Shown: positions 44,185 to 54,500, counted from the first letter of the stretch. The stretch: DNA of 64,000 nucleotides from Pedobacter cryoconitis (GCF_014200595.1 NZ_JACHCG010000005.1:248001-312000), one strand, 5' to 3'. A program made the numbers and translations. Notes: generated by a model from the letters alone, not told the origin.

Positions 44185-46620
44185 ATGGAAAACAGAAGGG
44201 ATTTTATCAAGAAGGCATCTTTATTAACCGGTGCCTTAAGTCTTTCAACAATTTTACCAGGATCAATACAAAGGGCCTTAGCCATCGATCCTGAACTGGG
44301 AACCACTTTTCTGGATGCAGAACATATCGTTTTCCTGATGCAGGAAAACAGATCTTTCGATCATGCCTTTGGTTCTTTAAAAGGAGTCCGGGGCTTCAAT
44401 GACCCCAGGGCGATCCGCCTACCTGATGATCATCCGGTTTGGCTGCAAACCAATAAAAAAGGAGAAACATATGCCCCTTTCAGGTTAGATCTGAAAGATA
44501 CCAGGGCAACCTGGATGAATTCCCTGCCACACTCGTGGGAAAATCAGGTTGATGCCCGTAACCATGGTAATTTCAACGGATGGCTTGAAGCCAAAAGATC
44601 CGGGAATAAAGATTACGCAGACATGCCCCTTACCATGGGCTATTATAACAGAGAAGACATCCCATTCTATTATGCCCTTGCAGATTCGTTTACAGTCTGC
44701 GATCATAGCTTTTGCTCTTCGCTGACTGGTACAAGTCCTAACCGCACCTTTTTCTGGACAGGGAAGATCAGAGAAGAGCAAAACGATACCGCCAAAGCTC
44801 ACCTCGACAATGGAGACATTGATGGATCGGAGCGCCTTTCGTGGGGCACTTTCCCTGAGCGTCTGTCTGCTCACGGCATAGACTGGAGAATCTATCAGAA
44901 CGAGCTCAGTGCAGGTGTTGGCTTTGAAGGAGAACAAGACGACTGGCTGGGGAACTTTACAGACAATCCAATTGAATTTTTCCAGCAATACCACGTTAAA
45001 CGACACCCTGAACATATTTCATGGTTGAAAAAAGCAACAGCAGATTTAGCTGCCAAATTAAAAGATAAACCAGATCCGAAACTGCAAAAGACACTGGAGC
45101 GCTATCAGAAGGATCTTACCTTTCTGGAAAGCAATCCATTAGAATCTTTATCCCCCGAACAACAAGACTTACACCAAAGAGCATTTACCACCAATAGAAA
45201 TGATCCCGATTTTCACCAGTTAGAATCCATTACTTATCAAGACCAGGGTAAAGAAAGAACTACAGCTATTCCCAAAGGGGATGTATTACATCAGTTCCGC
45301 ACAGACGCAGATGCAGGCAAGTTACCGGCAGTTTCCTGGCTGGTTGCACCTTGCAACTTCTCTGACCATCCCGGCGCCCCCTGGTATGGCGCATGGTATG
45401 TATCAGAAGCCATTGATATTTTAACAAAAAATCCAGAAGTCTGGAAGAAGACAATTTTCGTGCTTACCTACGATGAAAATGATGGTTATTTTGATCATGT
45501 ACCTCCATTTACAGCTCCTAACCCAAAAGACCCGTCTACAGGAATTGTTTCCAAAAGCCTCGATATCTCTGCCGAGTTTGTACAAAAAGGACAGAGTAAA
45601 AGAGAAAGCCCTGTAGGTTTAGGTTACAGAGTGCCTATGGTTGTAGTCTCTCCATGGACGCGCGGAGGCTATGTAAACTCACAAGTTTTCGATCACACCT
45701 CATCTATTCAATTTTTAGAACACTTTTTAAGCCACAAAACAGGGCAGAAGATCCATGAAGAAAACCTGACTTCCTGGCGAAGGAGTTTGTGTGGTGACCT
45801 TACTTCTGTTTTCAGGCCCTATAACGGAGAGAAGATTCCATTGCCAAAAACAATAGAAAGAAAGCCCTTTATCGAAGGAATCCACAAAGCTCAGTTTGCC
45901 AAATTACCAGATAACTTTAAAAAATTAGATCAGCAGGCTATAACAGCGGTCACCAAAAACATGAAAGGCTCGATATACCTTCCAGCGCAGGAAAAAGGAA
46001 TTAAGCCAGCTAACGCCATTCCTTATGAGATTTACGCCCAGGGAGGATTAAATTCAGCCAAAAAACAATTTGAAATCGCCCTTACTGCTGGTCATAAATA
46101 CTTCGGCAAACAGGCCAGTGGTGCTGGCTTTAACATTTATGCCAAACACAAAAACTGGTCTTTTACAGCGGCAGCAGGAGATACGCTTACCTATCAATGG
46201 CCACTGGATACATTCGATCAGCAGCAATATGACTTGAAAGTATACAGTGTTAATGGTTTTTTCAGACACTTTAAAGGAGATATCAATGATCCTGAAATCA
46301 TGATTTCCCTGCATTATCAGAATGAAAAAGGAAAGATTGATCAATTAAACGGGAATGTAATCCTGGAAATTACGCGGCTTAAAAAAGGAAGACCACTTCA
46401 GTTTACCCTTACAGATAACGCTTATCAGCAGCAGTTAGCTGAAGTTTCAATGACCGCAAAAGAAACATCAAAACGTGTTCCTCTTGATTTAAAGCAGAGC
46501 CACAACTGGTACGATTTTACAGTTAAAGCAAGTGGGCACCCCGCTTTCAGTCAGCAGTTTGCCGGCCACGTAGAACATTCCGGAGAAAGCTTTACAGATC
46601 CCCTAATGGCGAATGTATAA
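44185..46620 (+). CDS. Phosphocholine-specific phospholipase C (non-hemolytic type)
   Basis: 811 residues. It starts with a Tat signal (RRDFIKKASLL), followed by the phosphoesterase domain with MQENRSFDHAFGSLKGVRGF, TGTSPNRTFFWTG and FVLTYDENDGYFDHVPP. Two C-terminal beta domains of the bacterial phospholipase C type follow (YEIYAQGGLN, FYVN-like repeats). The family hydrolyses phosphatidylcholine and sphingomyelin in the periplasm or outside the cell. The gene diverges from the sigma gene and is followed by a GH20 gene. Confidence 0.92.
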   Translation: MENRRDFIKKASLLTGALSLSTILPGSIQRALAIDPELGTTFLDAEHIVFLMQENRSFDHAFGSLKGVRGFNDPRAIRLPDDHPVWLQTNKKGETYAPFRLDLKDTRATWMNSLPHSWENQVDARNHGNFNGWLEAKRSGNKDYADMPLTMGYYNREDIPFYYALADSFTVCDHSFCSSLTGTSPNRTFFWTGKIREEQNDTAKAHLDNGDIDGSERLSWGTFPERLSAHGIDWRIYQNELSAGVGFEGEQDDWLGNFTDNPIEFFQQYHVKRHPEHISWLKKATADLAAKLKDKPDPKLQKTLERYQKDLTFLESNPLESLSPEQQDLHQRAFTTNRNDPDFHQLESITYQDQGKERTTAIPKGDVLHQFRTDADAGKLPAVSWLVAPCNFSDHPGAPWYGAWYVSEAIDILTKNPEVWKKTIFVLTYDENDGYFDHVPPFTAPNPKDPSTGIVSKSLDISAEFVQKGQSKRESPVGLGYRVPMVVVSPWTRGGYVNSQVFDHTSSIQFLEHFLSHKTGQKIHEENLTSWRRSLCGDLTSVFRPYNGEKIPLPKTIERKPFIEGIHKAQFAKLPDNFKKLDQQAITAVTKNMKGSIYLPAQEKGIKPANAIPYEIYAQGGLNSAKKQFEIALTAGHKYFGKQASGAGFNIYAKHKNWSFTAAAGDTLTYQWPLDTFDQQQYDLKVYSVNGFFRHFKGDINDPEIMISLHYQNEKGKIDQLNGNVILEITRLKKGRPLQFTLTDNAYQQQLAEVSMTAKETSKRVPLDLKQSHNWYDFTVKASGHPAFSQQFAGHVEHSGESFTDPLMANV

Positions 46621-46681
46621 TTAAGTTATTTCATTAAAAATTAATATATTAAGAATTCCCCAACTTAACCAAATAACCATT

Positions 46682-48322
46682 ATGAAAAAGCTTTTAGCTT
46701 CGTTTGCAGCAGTTTGTTTACTCCTCAGTAACCAAACCGTATTTGCACAAACAGAACCACTTATTTCTCCGCGCCCCTTAACTCTGGAAACAGCCCTGGG
46801 AACCTTTCAGCTTAATGCTGCTACCACAATTAATGCTGCCAGAACATTAACCACAGAAGCAAATTATCTAAAAGATAAACTTTCGGCCGCTACTGGCCTG
46901 AACATTCAGATCAGCAACTCATCAAAAGCCGCAAATCATAAAATTGTACTGTCGCTGGAACAAAATCAATCTGCAACTGCCGGTAAAGAAGGCTATCAGC
47001 TTACAGTAAATGCGACAGGAGTTAAAATAACCGCAGCCGACAAAGCAGGCCTGTTTTATGGCATACAATCTCTGCTGCAATTAATCACACAGCAGGAAAA
47101 CGGTAAAAATGTCAAAATTCCTTTTATAACCATTCAGGACAAACCACGCTTTAGCTGGCGTGCTTTAATGCTCGATGAAGGCCGCCATTTCAAAGGAGAG
47201 AAGGTAGTAAAGCAGCTATTGGATGACATGGCTATGCTGAAAATGAATGTTTTTCACTGGCACTTAACAGACGATCAGGGCTGGAGAATTGAAATCAAAA
47301 AATACCCTGAATTAACAAGAATAGGTTCTAAACGTAAAGATTCACAATTAGCCTGGAGAAGTGATAAACGTTCAGGAAAACCACATGAAGGCTTCTATAC
47401 ACAAGAACAGATTAAAGAAGTAGTCCGTTATGCTACCGAAAGACATATTACAATAGTTCCGGAAATCGAAATGCCAGGTCATGCTACCGCAGCCATCGCT
47501 GCCTATCCCTGGTTAGGTACTACAGGAGAAAAAGTTGAAGTTCCGGTTACTTTTGGCAAGTTTAAAGACACCTACAACGTAGCTGATCCTAAAGTTTATG
47601 CCTTTTTAGAAGATGTACTGACCGAAGTAATGGTCTTATTCCCATCTAAAGTAATTCACATTGGTGGCGACGAAGTCTTATACGATCAATGGAAAAGCTC
47701 TCCTCAGATACAGGCATTGATGGTCAGAGAAGGTTTAAAATCACCCGCTGATGTACAAATCTGGTTTACCAACAAAATTTCTAAATTCATTGCTTCCAAA
47801 GGCCGCAGGATGATGGGCTGGAATGAAATTATGGGTGGTAAAGTCCATGAGAATATAGATGAAAAAGAAACAACTGTCAAAGAGAAACTGGATCAGGGAA
47901 CTATCGTTCATTTTTGGAGAGGCACTACAGATATGATTACCAACGCAGCCTCAAAAGGCTATGATCTGGTTAACTCTTACCACATTTACACTTATCTGGA
48001 CTATGATTACAAAGAAATACCGGTTCAGAAAGCCTATGAATTTAATCCGGTCCCAGAAGGGCTGGATCCTAAATATGACAAACACGTATTAGGCCTGGGC
48101 TGTCAGATGTGGAGTGAATTTATTCCGGAAGCAGCTGATATGCAAAAGAAGATTTATCCGCGTTTAGCTGCTTACGCAGAAGTAGGATGGACAGATCTAT
48201 CCCGGAAAGACTATACCTATTTCAAGAATACAATGAAGCTGATTGAAGCACATTGGAAAGCAGAAGGGGTAAATGTTGCGGTCGTAGATTATGACGCAAA
48301 AGCAGAAGAAACTAAACAATAA
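46682..48322 (+). CDS. GH20 beta-N-acetylhexosaminidase
   Basis: 546 residues with a signal peptide (cut near VFAQ, residue 23). A small N-terminal alpha/beta domain (25-155) is followed by a TIM barrel with NVFHWHLTDDQGWRIE, EIEMPGHATAAIAAYPWLG and the catalytic HIGGDEVLYDQW (Asp330-Glu331). It removes terminal GlcNAc or GalNAc from glycans or chitin fragments. It lies 61 bases after the phospholipase gene on the same strand, so both may be transcribed together. It ends at a bidirectional terminator. Confidence 0.95.
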   Translation: MKKLLASFAAVCLLLSNQTVFAQTEPLISPRPLTLETALGTFQLNAATTINAARTLTTEANYLKDKLSAATGLNIQISNSSKAANHKIVLSLEQNQSATAGKEGYQLTVNATGVKITAADKAGLFYGIQSLLQLITQQENGKNVKIPFITIQDKPRFSWRALMLDEGRHFKGEKVVKQLLDDMAMLKMNVFHWHLTDDQGWRIEIKKYPELTRIGSKRKDSQLAWRSDKRSGKPHEGFYTQEQIKEVVRYATERHITIVPEIEMPGHATAAIAAYPWLGTTGEKVEVPVTFGKFKDTYNVADPKVYAFLEDVLTEVMVLFPSKVIHIGGDEVLYDQWKSSPQIQALMVREGLKSPADVQIWFTNKISKFIASKGRRMMGWNEIMGGKVHENIDEKETTVKEKLDQGTIVHFWRGTTDMITNAASKGYDLVNSYHIYTYLDYDYKEIPVQKAYEFNPVPEGLDPKYDKHVLGLGCQMWSEFIPEAADMQKKIYPRLAAYAEVGWTDLSRKDYTYFKNTMKLIEAHWKAEGVNVAVVDYDAKAEETKQ

Positions 48323-48323
48323 A

Positions 48324-48358
48324 AAAACGGGGGTCAGCTTATGGCTAACCCCCGTTTT
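48324..48358. terminator. Bidirectional terminator between GH20 and Nif3 genes
   Basis: AAAACGGGGGTCAGC and its near-complement (one mismatch) enclose a 5-base loop between two convergent genes, flanked by A- and T-runs. Confidence 0.85.
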
Positions 48359-48369
48359 AACTCATTTAT

Positions 48370-49470
48370 CTAATAAAAGTAATTGATCGGATTTGTATTG
48401 ACCTCCGTTAAACGGACTGCCAGTTCAGGGAATTTCCTTTGCAGAATATCTACCAGTAAATCAGAAGTAAACTGCTCACTCTCAAAATGTCCGATATCAG
48501 CAATAATCAGCTTTCCGTCCGCATCAAAAAACTCATGGTACTTAAAATCTGCTGTAATAAAAGCATCGGCACCAGCTGCAAGCGCATTTCCCAGTAGAAA
48601 ACTACCAGAACCACCGCAAACAGCCACCTTTTTAATTTTCCGGCCCGTATCCTTCGTATGTCTGATCACGCTGACATTCATTCTTGATTTAACAAATCTC
48701 AGGAAATCTGCCATATCCATTTCTTCTTCCAGCCAGCCGACCATTCCGGCTCCAACTGTATTTAACTTATTTTCAAGTGGATAAATATCGTAAGCAACCT
48801 CCTCATAAGGATGATTTTCAAGCAGTGCAAGCAATACTTTTCTTTCATCCTGAATTAAAAATACCGTTTCAATTCTAACTTCAGGCTCCTGGTGCTGCAA
48901 TCCCTGCTGACCAACAAAAGGCTGTGTACCAGCCGAAGCCTTAAACGTACCTACACCTACTGCATTGAAACTACATTCACTGTAATTTGCAATATTTCCG
49001 GCACCCGCAGCAAAAAGAGCTTCTCTTAATTTAGTCACCTGCGCCGTTGGGCAAAAAGTAACCAGCTTTTTCAAAATTCCGTCTTTAGGTGCAAGGATTT
49101 TCGGCTGTTTTAAACCCAGACGTTTACAAATCACCCCATTCACTCCATTTTGCACACTATCAAGATTCGTATGGATTGCATATAAAGCAATGTTATTCTT
49201 GATTGCTTTAACAATCACACGCTCTATATAATTCTTGCCCGTAAACTTTTTCAATCCTTTAAAAACAATCGGATGATGCGTAATGATCAGGTTGCAATTT
49301 CTGGCAATGGCCTCATCAACAATATCTTCGGTACAATCAAGAGCCACTAAAGCGCCTGTGATTTCCTGGTTCATATCACCTGTCAGCAAACCCGAATTAT
49401 CATAATCTTCCTGATAACTTAACGGTGCATAAGCCTCCAGATGTTTAGTAATTACAGCTAATCTCATCAT
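48370..49470 (-). CDS. Nif3-like dinuclear metal centre protein (DUF34), long form
   Basis: 366 residues of the longer Nif3 form, with an inserted domain between the two halves. Metal-binding motifs: NLIITHHPIVFKGL, YAIHTNLDSVQNGVN, AFITADFKYHEFFD and IADIGHFESEQF. The family forms hexameric rings with two metals per subunit; the substrate is uncertain, with GTP cyclohydrolase-like and other roles proposed. Last gene of a minus-strand set with the TM2 and DUF2752 genes. Its usual neighbour, the DUF164 zinc-ribbon gene, is 14.6 kb away. Confidence 0.92.
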   Translation of the reverse strand: MMRLAVITKHLEAYAPLSYQEDYDNSGLLTGDMNQEITGALVALDCTEDIVDEAIARNCNLIITHHPIVFKGLKKFTGKNYIERVIVKAIKNNIALYAIHTNLDSVQNGVNGVICKRLGLKQPKILAPKDGILKKLVTFCPTAQVTKLREALFAAGAGNIANYSECSFNAVGVGTFKASAGTQPFVGQQGLQHQEPEVRIETVFLIQDERKVLLALLENHPYEEVAYDIYPLENKLNTVGAGMVGWLEEEMDMADFLRFVKSRMNVSVIRHTKDTGRKIKKVAVCGGSGSFLLGNALAAGADAFITADFKYHEFFDADGKLIIADIGHFESEQFTSDLLVDILQRKFPELAVRLTEVNTNPINYFY

Positions 49471-49494
49471 ATGTAAAGATACTATAAGATTTAA

Positions 49495-49857
49495 TTATTG
49501 GGTAATTGTACCCATTTTCGCCATTTGCAAACTTTCAAAAGCTACCTTTTGATTGTATTCAAAAGCCAGGTTTTTATAATTGACCAGGTCAATAATTGTT
49601 CCGATCATACATAAACCAAGGGTAAAAAAGTAAAGGATTCCCATCCCAATCTGATTCACCAGAAACCTCGATAATCCAGGTACAAAAAACCCTAAAACAC
49701 AATAAAGTACCATATCGTCCGGATTTCTTCTTTTGCTATTGTAAATCATCAGAAATCCATTCAGCTGCTGCTCATTAAAACCTGCGGTCATAGACTGCAA
49801 ATAAGAAAACTCCTGAGGCGTGATGCCCGGAAGCATCATAAATGGTGAATTGTACAT
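49495..49857 (-). CDS. TM2-domain membrane protein
   Basis: 120 residues with two membrane helices (about 48-66 and 70-90) in the TM2 pattern: VLGFFVPGLSRFLVNQIGMG, then FFTLGLCMIGTIIDLVNYK. TM2 proteins are widespread and of unclear role. It lies 17 bases after the DUF2752 gene and 24 before the Nif3 gene, probably one operon. Confidence 0.85.
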   Translation of the reverse strand: MYNSPFMMLPGITPQEFSYLQSMTAGFNEQQLNGFLMIYNSKRRNPDDMVLYCVLGFFVPGLSRFLVNQIGMGILYFFTLGLCMIGTIIDLVNYKNLAFEYNQKVAFESLQMAKMGTITQ

Positions 49858-49874
49858 AATCTCTCTCCTTATAT

Positions 49875-50222
49875 TTAATTTTTTCTATTCTTATTTTTCT
49901 TCCACTCGTACTGGCTAAGTGTGATAATTCTCAAGCCGATAATGATTACCGCAGGTATCCCCAGCCAGTGCTGATGAAAACTCTCCGCCAGATTACCATG
50001 GAACAATTGGGTAATCGACCTTCCCAGTCCGCAGCCCGGGCACCAGTCCAGACCCATATTTGCTAAAGGGCAAAAGGTAAAATGATGTACCTGTCCATGT
50101 CCCTCCGGTTCTGCAATGGCCAGCAAAGTTAAACCTGCCACCCACAAAACCAGCTCCAGCGGTAAACGGCCTAACCAGTTAAGCATCACGGTTTTGAATT
50201 TTAGAGTCATAAATGGCCGCAT
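49875..50222 (-). CDS. DUF2752 membrane protein
   Basis: 115 residues with two or three membrane helices and the family's Cys motif FCPLANMGLDWCPGCGLGRS. The start may be the ATG at 50222 or the one four codons later (MTLKFK). DUF2752 proteins are often found next to TM2 proteins in Bacteroidota; the function is unknown. Divergent from mfd. Confidence 0.85.
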   Translation of the reverse strand: MRPFMTLKFKTVMLNWLGRLPLELVLWVAGLTLLAIAEPEGHGQVHHFTFCPLANMGLDWCPGCGLGRSITQLFHGNLAESFHQHWLGIPAVIIIGLRIITLSQYEWKKNKNRKN

Positions 50223-50249
50223 TGTTACATATTAGCAAATCATAAATAT

Positions 50250-50257
50250 TATCTTTG
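50250..50257 (+). promoter_or_regulatory. -7 box directly before the mfd start
   Basis: TATCTTTG, an exact TAnnTTTG, ends 4 bases before the GTG at 50262. A TTG lies 25 bases upstream, longer than the usual spacing. The transcript would be leaderless. Confidence 0.55.
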
Positions 50258-50261
50258 TGAG

Positions 50262-53200
50262 GTGAACATCCGTGACCTGATCAATAGATATAAAACTGAT
50301 GAGCGCATCGAAGCGCTTGCAAAGACCCTCAATTCGGGTAAAGGTAATAAACTTCAATTAAAAGGTTTAGTAGGCTCTGCCGATGCTACAGTTGCCGTTA
50401 CTACCTATTTCCTGCTGCATAAGCCACAATTATTTATCCTTCCTGACAGAGAAGAAGCTGCTTATTTTATGGCAGATCTGGAAAGTATACTTGAAAAAGA
50501 GGTCTTAATTTTTCCATCTTCCTTCCGTAAAGCCTTCGACTTCACCCAGGTAGATACTGCTAATGTGCTGGCAAGGGCAGAAGTGCTCAATGAGCTGAAC
50601 CACAATTCTTCGTTTGGAAAGATCGTGGTTACCTATCCCGAAGCGCTTGCTGAAAAGGTAATTAACAGAGATGTTCTCGAAAAAAACACCCTTGAAATAA
50701 GTTTAGGGGTAAAACTAGGCATTGATTTTATCAATGAATTTCTTGTTGATTATGATTTTAACCGCACCGATTTCGTTTATGAACCCGGTCAGTTCTCTAT
50801 CCGCGGTGGTATAGTTGACATTTTCTCTTTCTCTCATGATCTTCCTTACCGGATAGAATTTTTTGGGGATGAAGTAGAAAGCATCCGGACTTTCGAAATA
50901 GAAAGCCAGCTCTCGGTAGAAGATGTCAAAACCTTCACTATTATCCCTAACGTACAATCCAAGTACCTTACAGAAAGCAATATTAACCTGCTGGATTATG
51001 TGGAGAAAGACACTCAGCTCTGGTTTAAAGATGTAGAATTCACTTTGGATATTATAAAAACAGGTTATAAAAAGGCCGTAGAATTATGGAAAGCACTTCC
51101 TGCAAAAGAAAAACAGGAAAACCTGGACTGGATTGACCCGAAATTTGCTTTCTCTGACGAAAGAATGATCGGAGACATCCTGCATGATTTCCCGGTTATA
51201 GAATTTGGCAAGCAGTTCTTCTATAAAACCGATCACGTTTTCCTGTTTGATACTAAGCCGCAACCTTCTTTCAACAAAGATTTCAATCTGCTGATCCATA
51301 ATTTAAAAGAAAACGAGAAAAACGGAATTCATAATTTCATTTCCAGCTCTTCCCCTAAACAAACCGAGAGGTTATATGCCATACTGGACGATATTGATAA
51401 AACGGCCAAGTTCGTTCCTGTCAACATTCAGTTAAGAGAAGGATTTATTGATCCCAAACAATCCATAGCCTTTTACACTGATCACCAGATCTTTGACAGG
51501 TTTTATAAGTATAAGTTAAAAAGAGGTTATCAGCGCAGTCAGGCTATCACCATGAAAGATCTGAGGGATCTTAAACCTGGAGATTTCGTTACCCATATAG
51601 ACCATGGTATTGGTAAATATGCTGGTTTGGAAAAGGTAGAAGTCAATGGCAAAACGCAGGAAATGATCCGGTTGGTCTATGCTGATAATGACCTGCTTTA
51701 CGTGAATATCAACTCTTTAAACCGTATTGCAAAATACAGTGGAAAAGACGGTACGCCACCAAAAATGAATAAACTGGGTACAGAAGCCTGGGACAAACTA
51801 AAAAAGACTACAAAAAAAAAAGTTAAAGACATTGCCCGGGACCTGATCAAGCTTTATGCCCTGAGAAAATCACAGGTAGGAACCGCATTTGATCCTGACG
51901 GTTATCTGGAAACTGAACTGGAAGCATCCTTCATTTATGAAGATACACCCGATCAGATGAAAGCCACCAATGATGTCAAAAAAGATATGGAAGCCCCGCA
52001 TCCAATGGACAGGCTGGTTTGTGGTGATGTAGGTTTCGGAAAAACAGAAATAGCCATCAGAGCTGCTTTTAAAGCTGTAGCCAATGGTAAACAAGCTGCG
52101 GTTCTGGTTCCAACGACCATTCTGGCTTTACAACACTTCAAAACATTTTCAGGAAGACTAAAAGAGTTTCCTTGTAAAGTAGACTATATTAATCGTTTCA
52201 AGACCAATAAACAGATTAAAGAAACACTGGCACAAGTAGAAGAAGGTAAAGTTGACATCATTATCGGAACACATCGTTTATTGAGTAAAGACGTGAAATT
52301 CAAATCACTCGGTATTATGATTATCGATGAAGAACAGAAATTCGGTGTCACTGCCAAAGAAAAACTGCGTGCACTGCGTGTTAACGTAGATACCCTTACA
52401 CTTACCGCTACACCAATACCAAGAACCCTCCATTTTTCACTAATGGGCGCCAGGGATCTTTCCATTATGAGTACCCCGCCACCAAACCGGCAGCCCGTTA
52501 ATACTGAACTTCACGTATTCAATGATAAACTGATCCAGGAAGCAGTACAATTTGAACTGGATCGCGGCGGACAAGTATTTTTTATCCATAACCGGGTAAA
52601 TGACCTGCCACAACTTGGTGGCCTGATACAAACACTCGTTCCAAAAGCCCGTATAGGTATCGCTCACGGACAATTGGATGGGGATGCACTGGAAGATGTC
52701 ATGCTTGATTTCATCAATGGAGAAAAGGACGTACTTGTTGCTACCACTATTATCGAAGCAGGCCTTGATATTCCAAATGCCAATACCATCATCATTAACC
52801 ATGCCCACATGTTTGGTTTGAGTGATTTGCACCAGATGCGCGGGAGGGTAGGAAGATCGAATAAAAAAGCCTTCTGTTATCTGTTAAGCCCGCCTTTATC
52901 TACCCTTACTTCCGAAGCCAGGAAACGTCTAAGTGCCATAGAAGAATTTTCTGATCTGGGCAGTGGCTTTAACATTGCCATGCGTGATCTGGATATTCGT
53001 GGCAGTGGAAACCTGCTGGGCGCTGAACAAAGCGGATTCATTGCAGAAATAGGCTTTGAAATGTACCACAAGATATTGGATGAGGCTATACAGGAACTTA
53101 AAGCCGACGAATTCAAAGAATTATTCAAGGACGACAAGGAAAGGCCATTTGTCACTTTTACACAAATCGATACAGATCTGGAATTATACATCCCGGATGA

Positions 53201-53603
53201 TTATGTAACCAACATTACAGAGCGATACAACCTCTATACCGAACTTTCCAAGCTGGATGACGAATTACAGCTAACAGCCTTCGAAACGTCCTTAAAAGAC
53301 CGCTTTGGTAGTGTTCCGAAGCCCGTAAAGACGATGTTGAATGTGCTGCGGTTACAATGGACAGCTAAAAAGCTGGGATTTGAAAAATTAAGCTTTAAAA
53401 AAGGCGTATTAAGAGGCTATTTTATTGCCGACAAGCAATCTAATTTCTTTGATTCTCCGATGTTCCATAAAATATTAACCTTCGCACAGCAGCATCCCCG
53501 GATGTGTAACCTGAAAGAAGTTAAAAATACCTTAAGAATTGCTTTTGAAGATCTGAAAACGGTAGATGAAGCGATTCAAATGCTGCAAATGGTTGCAGAA
53601 TAA
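50262..53603 (+). CDS. mfd: Transcription-repair coupling factor Mfd
   Basis: 1113 residues starting at a GTG. UvrB-like N-terminal domains with FVYEPGQFSIRGGIVDIFSF, the RNA-polymerase-binding domain (PGDFVTHIDHGIGKYAGL), and an SF2 translocase with GDVGFGKTE (Lys594) and IIDEEQKFG. TATPIPRTLH and the TRCF C-terminal domain follow. Mfd pushes stalled RNA polymerase off damaged DNA and recruits UvrA. The DUF3820 gene follows after 10 bases. Confidence 0.96.
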   Translation: MNIRDLINRYKTDERIEALAKTLNSGKGNKLQLKGLVGSADATVAVTTYFLLHKPQLFILPDREEAAYFMADLESILEKEVLIFPSSFRKAFDFTQVDTANVLARAEVLNELNHNSSFGKIVVTYPEALAEKVINRDVLEKNTLEISLGVKLGIDFINEFLVDYDFNRTDFVYEPGQFSIRGGIVDIFSFSHDLPYRIEFFGDEVESIRTFEIESQLSVEDVKTFTIIPNVQSKYLTESNINLLDYVEKDTQLWFKDVEFTLDIIKTGYKKAVELWKALPAKEKQENLDWIDPKFAFSDERMIGDILHDFPVIEFGKQFFYKTDHVFLFDTKPQPSFNKDFNLLIHNLKENEKNGIHNFISSSSPKQTERLYAILDDIDKTAKFVPVNIQLREGFIDPKQSIAFYTDHQIFDRFYKYKLKRGYQRSQAITMKDLRDLKPGDFVTHIDHGIGKYAGLEKVEVNGKTQEMIRLVYADNDLLYVNINSLNRIAKYSGKDGTPPKMNKLGTEAWDKLKKTTKKKVKDIARDLIKLYALRKSQVGTAFDPDGYLETELEASFIYEDTPDQMKATNDVKKDMEAPHPMDRLVCGDVGFGKTEIAIRAAFKAVANGKQAAVLVPTTILALQHFKTFSGRLKEFPCKVDYINRFKTNKQIKETLAQVEEGKVDIIIGTHRLLSKDVKFKSLGIMIIDEEQKFGVTAKEKLRALRVNVDTLTLTATPIPRTLHFSLMGARDLSIMSTPPPNRQPVNTELHVFNDKLIQEAVQFELDRGGQVFFIHNRVNDLPQLGGLIQTLVPKARIGIAHGQLDGDALEDVMLDFINGEKDVLVATTIIEAGLDIPNANTIIINHAHMFGLSDLHQMRGRVGRSNKKAFCYLLSPPLSTLTSEARKRLSAIEEFSDLGSGFNIAMRDLDIRGSGNLLGAEQSGFIAEIGFEMYHKILDEAIQELKADEFKELFKDDKERPFVTFTQIDTDLELYIPDDYVTNITERYNLYTELSKLDDELQLTAFETSLKDRFGSVPKPVKTMLNVLRLQWTAKKLGFEKLSFKKGVLRGYFIADKQSNFFDSPMFHKILTFAQQHPRMCNLKEVKNTLRIAFEDLKTVDEAIQMLQMVAE

Positions 53604-53613
53604 ATAGATCAGG

Positions 53614-53826
53614 ATGAACCCACAACTATTAAACGAGCTGGTTACTTTTAAGATGCCATTTGGTAAATACAAAGACAAAATAATCTGCGACCTGCCAGAG
53701 TCGTACCTGATCTGGTTTAATAACCAGGGGCTTCCTCCCGGCAAACTCGGAGAACTGATCGGAACCATGTATGAAATCAGGTTAAACGGATTGGAATATC
53801 TGTTAAAACCGCTCAGAAAAAGATAA
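53614..53826 (+). CDS. DUF3820 family small protein
   Basis: 70 residues with the family's core FKMPFGKYKDKIICDLPESY and a WF pair after it. DUF3820 proteins are small cytosolic proteins of unknown role. The gene lies 10 bases after mfd and is probably co-transcribed with it. Confidence 0.85.
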   Translation: MNPQLLNELVTFKMPFGKYKDKIICDLPESYLIWFNNQGLPPGKLGELIGTMYEIRLNGLEYLLKPLRKR

Positions 53827-53849
53827 ATTAAAAGATCTGCCGGATGAAT

Positions 53850-54500
53850 TTATCCGGCGGTCACTTCTTTGACAAAACGCAAACGGTTTCCTTCCAGTTT
53901 GAAAGTCCATTGCTGTGCAGATTCCCCGCAAACCTCTTCCTGATCCGGATGCGCTTCTCTATATTTAGGATCTGAATTCGTGCCATATTGCAAGCTCACC
54001 GTGTCCCCGTCAACCAGGATTATATAAAAAGAATAACAGCCTTCGTCTTCTACATGTGATTCACTTTCAAGTTTGCCCTTGTCTTTAAGCTCAGCCACAT
54101 TCACAGCCTTAAACAGGTCGTTAAAGCCTCCCATTTGAAAGTAATCGTAGATATCATTAAAGTTTTTGATAAAAAGATCTCTGCTGATCTTTCCACCATT
54201 CGCTTTTCTCACCTGATCGAACTCCTCATTCACATCAAACATAGACATGGTACTGTCTGCCAGCGGAAAATCAAAATACTTTTCAATCTGGTTGACGTCT
54301 TTAGCAGTGAAGGCCTGCTGCATTCTTTTCAATTCAGCAATTATCAAAATGCGTTTAGCAGCAATAGAATTATCATTTTGGGTCTGTAATCCTTTACCTT
54401 TTGTCGCATCAGAACTATTTTTACCTGATCCGGATTCCCGGTTACAACCGGCAGAAACCATTAACAACAGCAAAATAAAATAAGCAAATTTATTCATCAC
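53850..54500 (-). CDS. Lipoprotein of unknown function
   Basis: 216 residues with a lipoprotein signal (LLLMVSAGC, Cys19) followed by a Ser/Gly/Lys-rich linker. The body has no motif I recognise; two cysteines near the C-terminus (EGCYSF, EEVCGE) may form a disulfide. It lies 3 bases after cdsA on the same strand. Confidence 0.7.
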   Translation of the reverse strand: MMNKFAYFILLLLMVSAGCNRESGSGKNSSDATKGKGLQTQNDNSIAAKRILIIAELKRMQQAFTAKDVNQIEKYFDFPLADSTMSMFDVNEEFDQVRKANGGKISRDLFIKNFNDIYDYFQMGGFNDLFKAVNVAELKDKGKLESESHVEDEGCYSFYIILVDGDTVSLQYGTNSDPKYREAHPDQEEVCGESAQQWTFKLEGNRLRFVKEVTAG

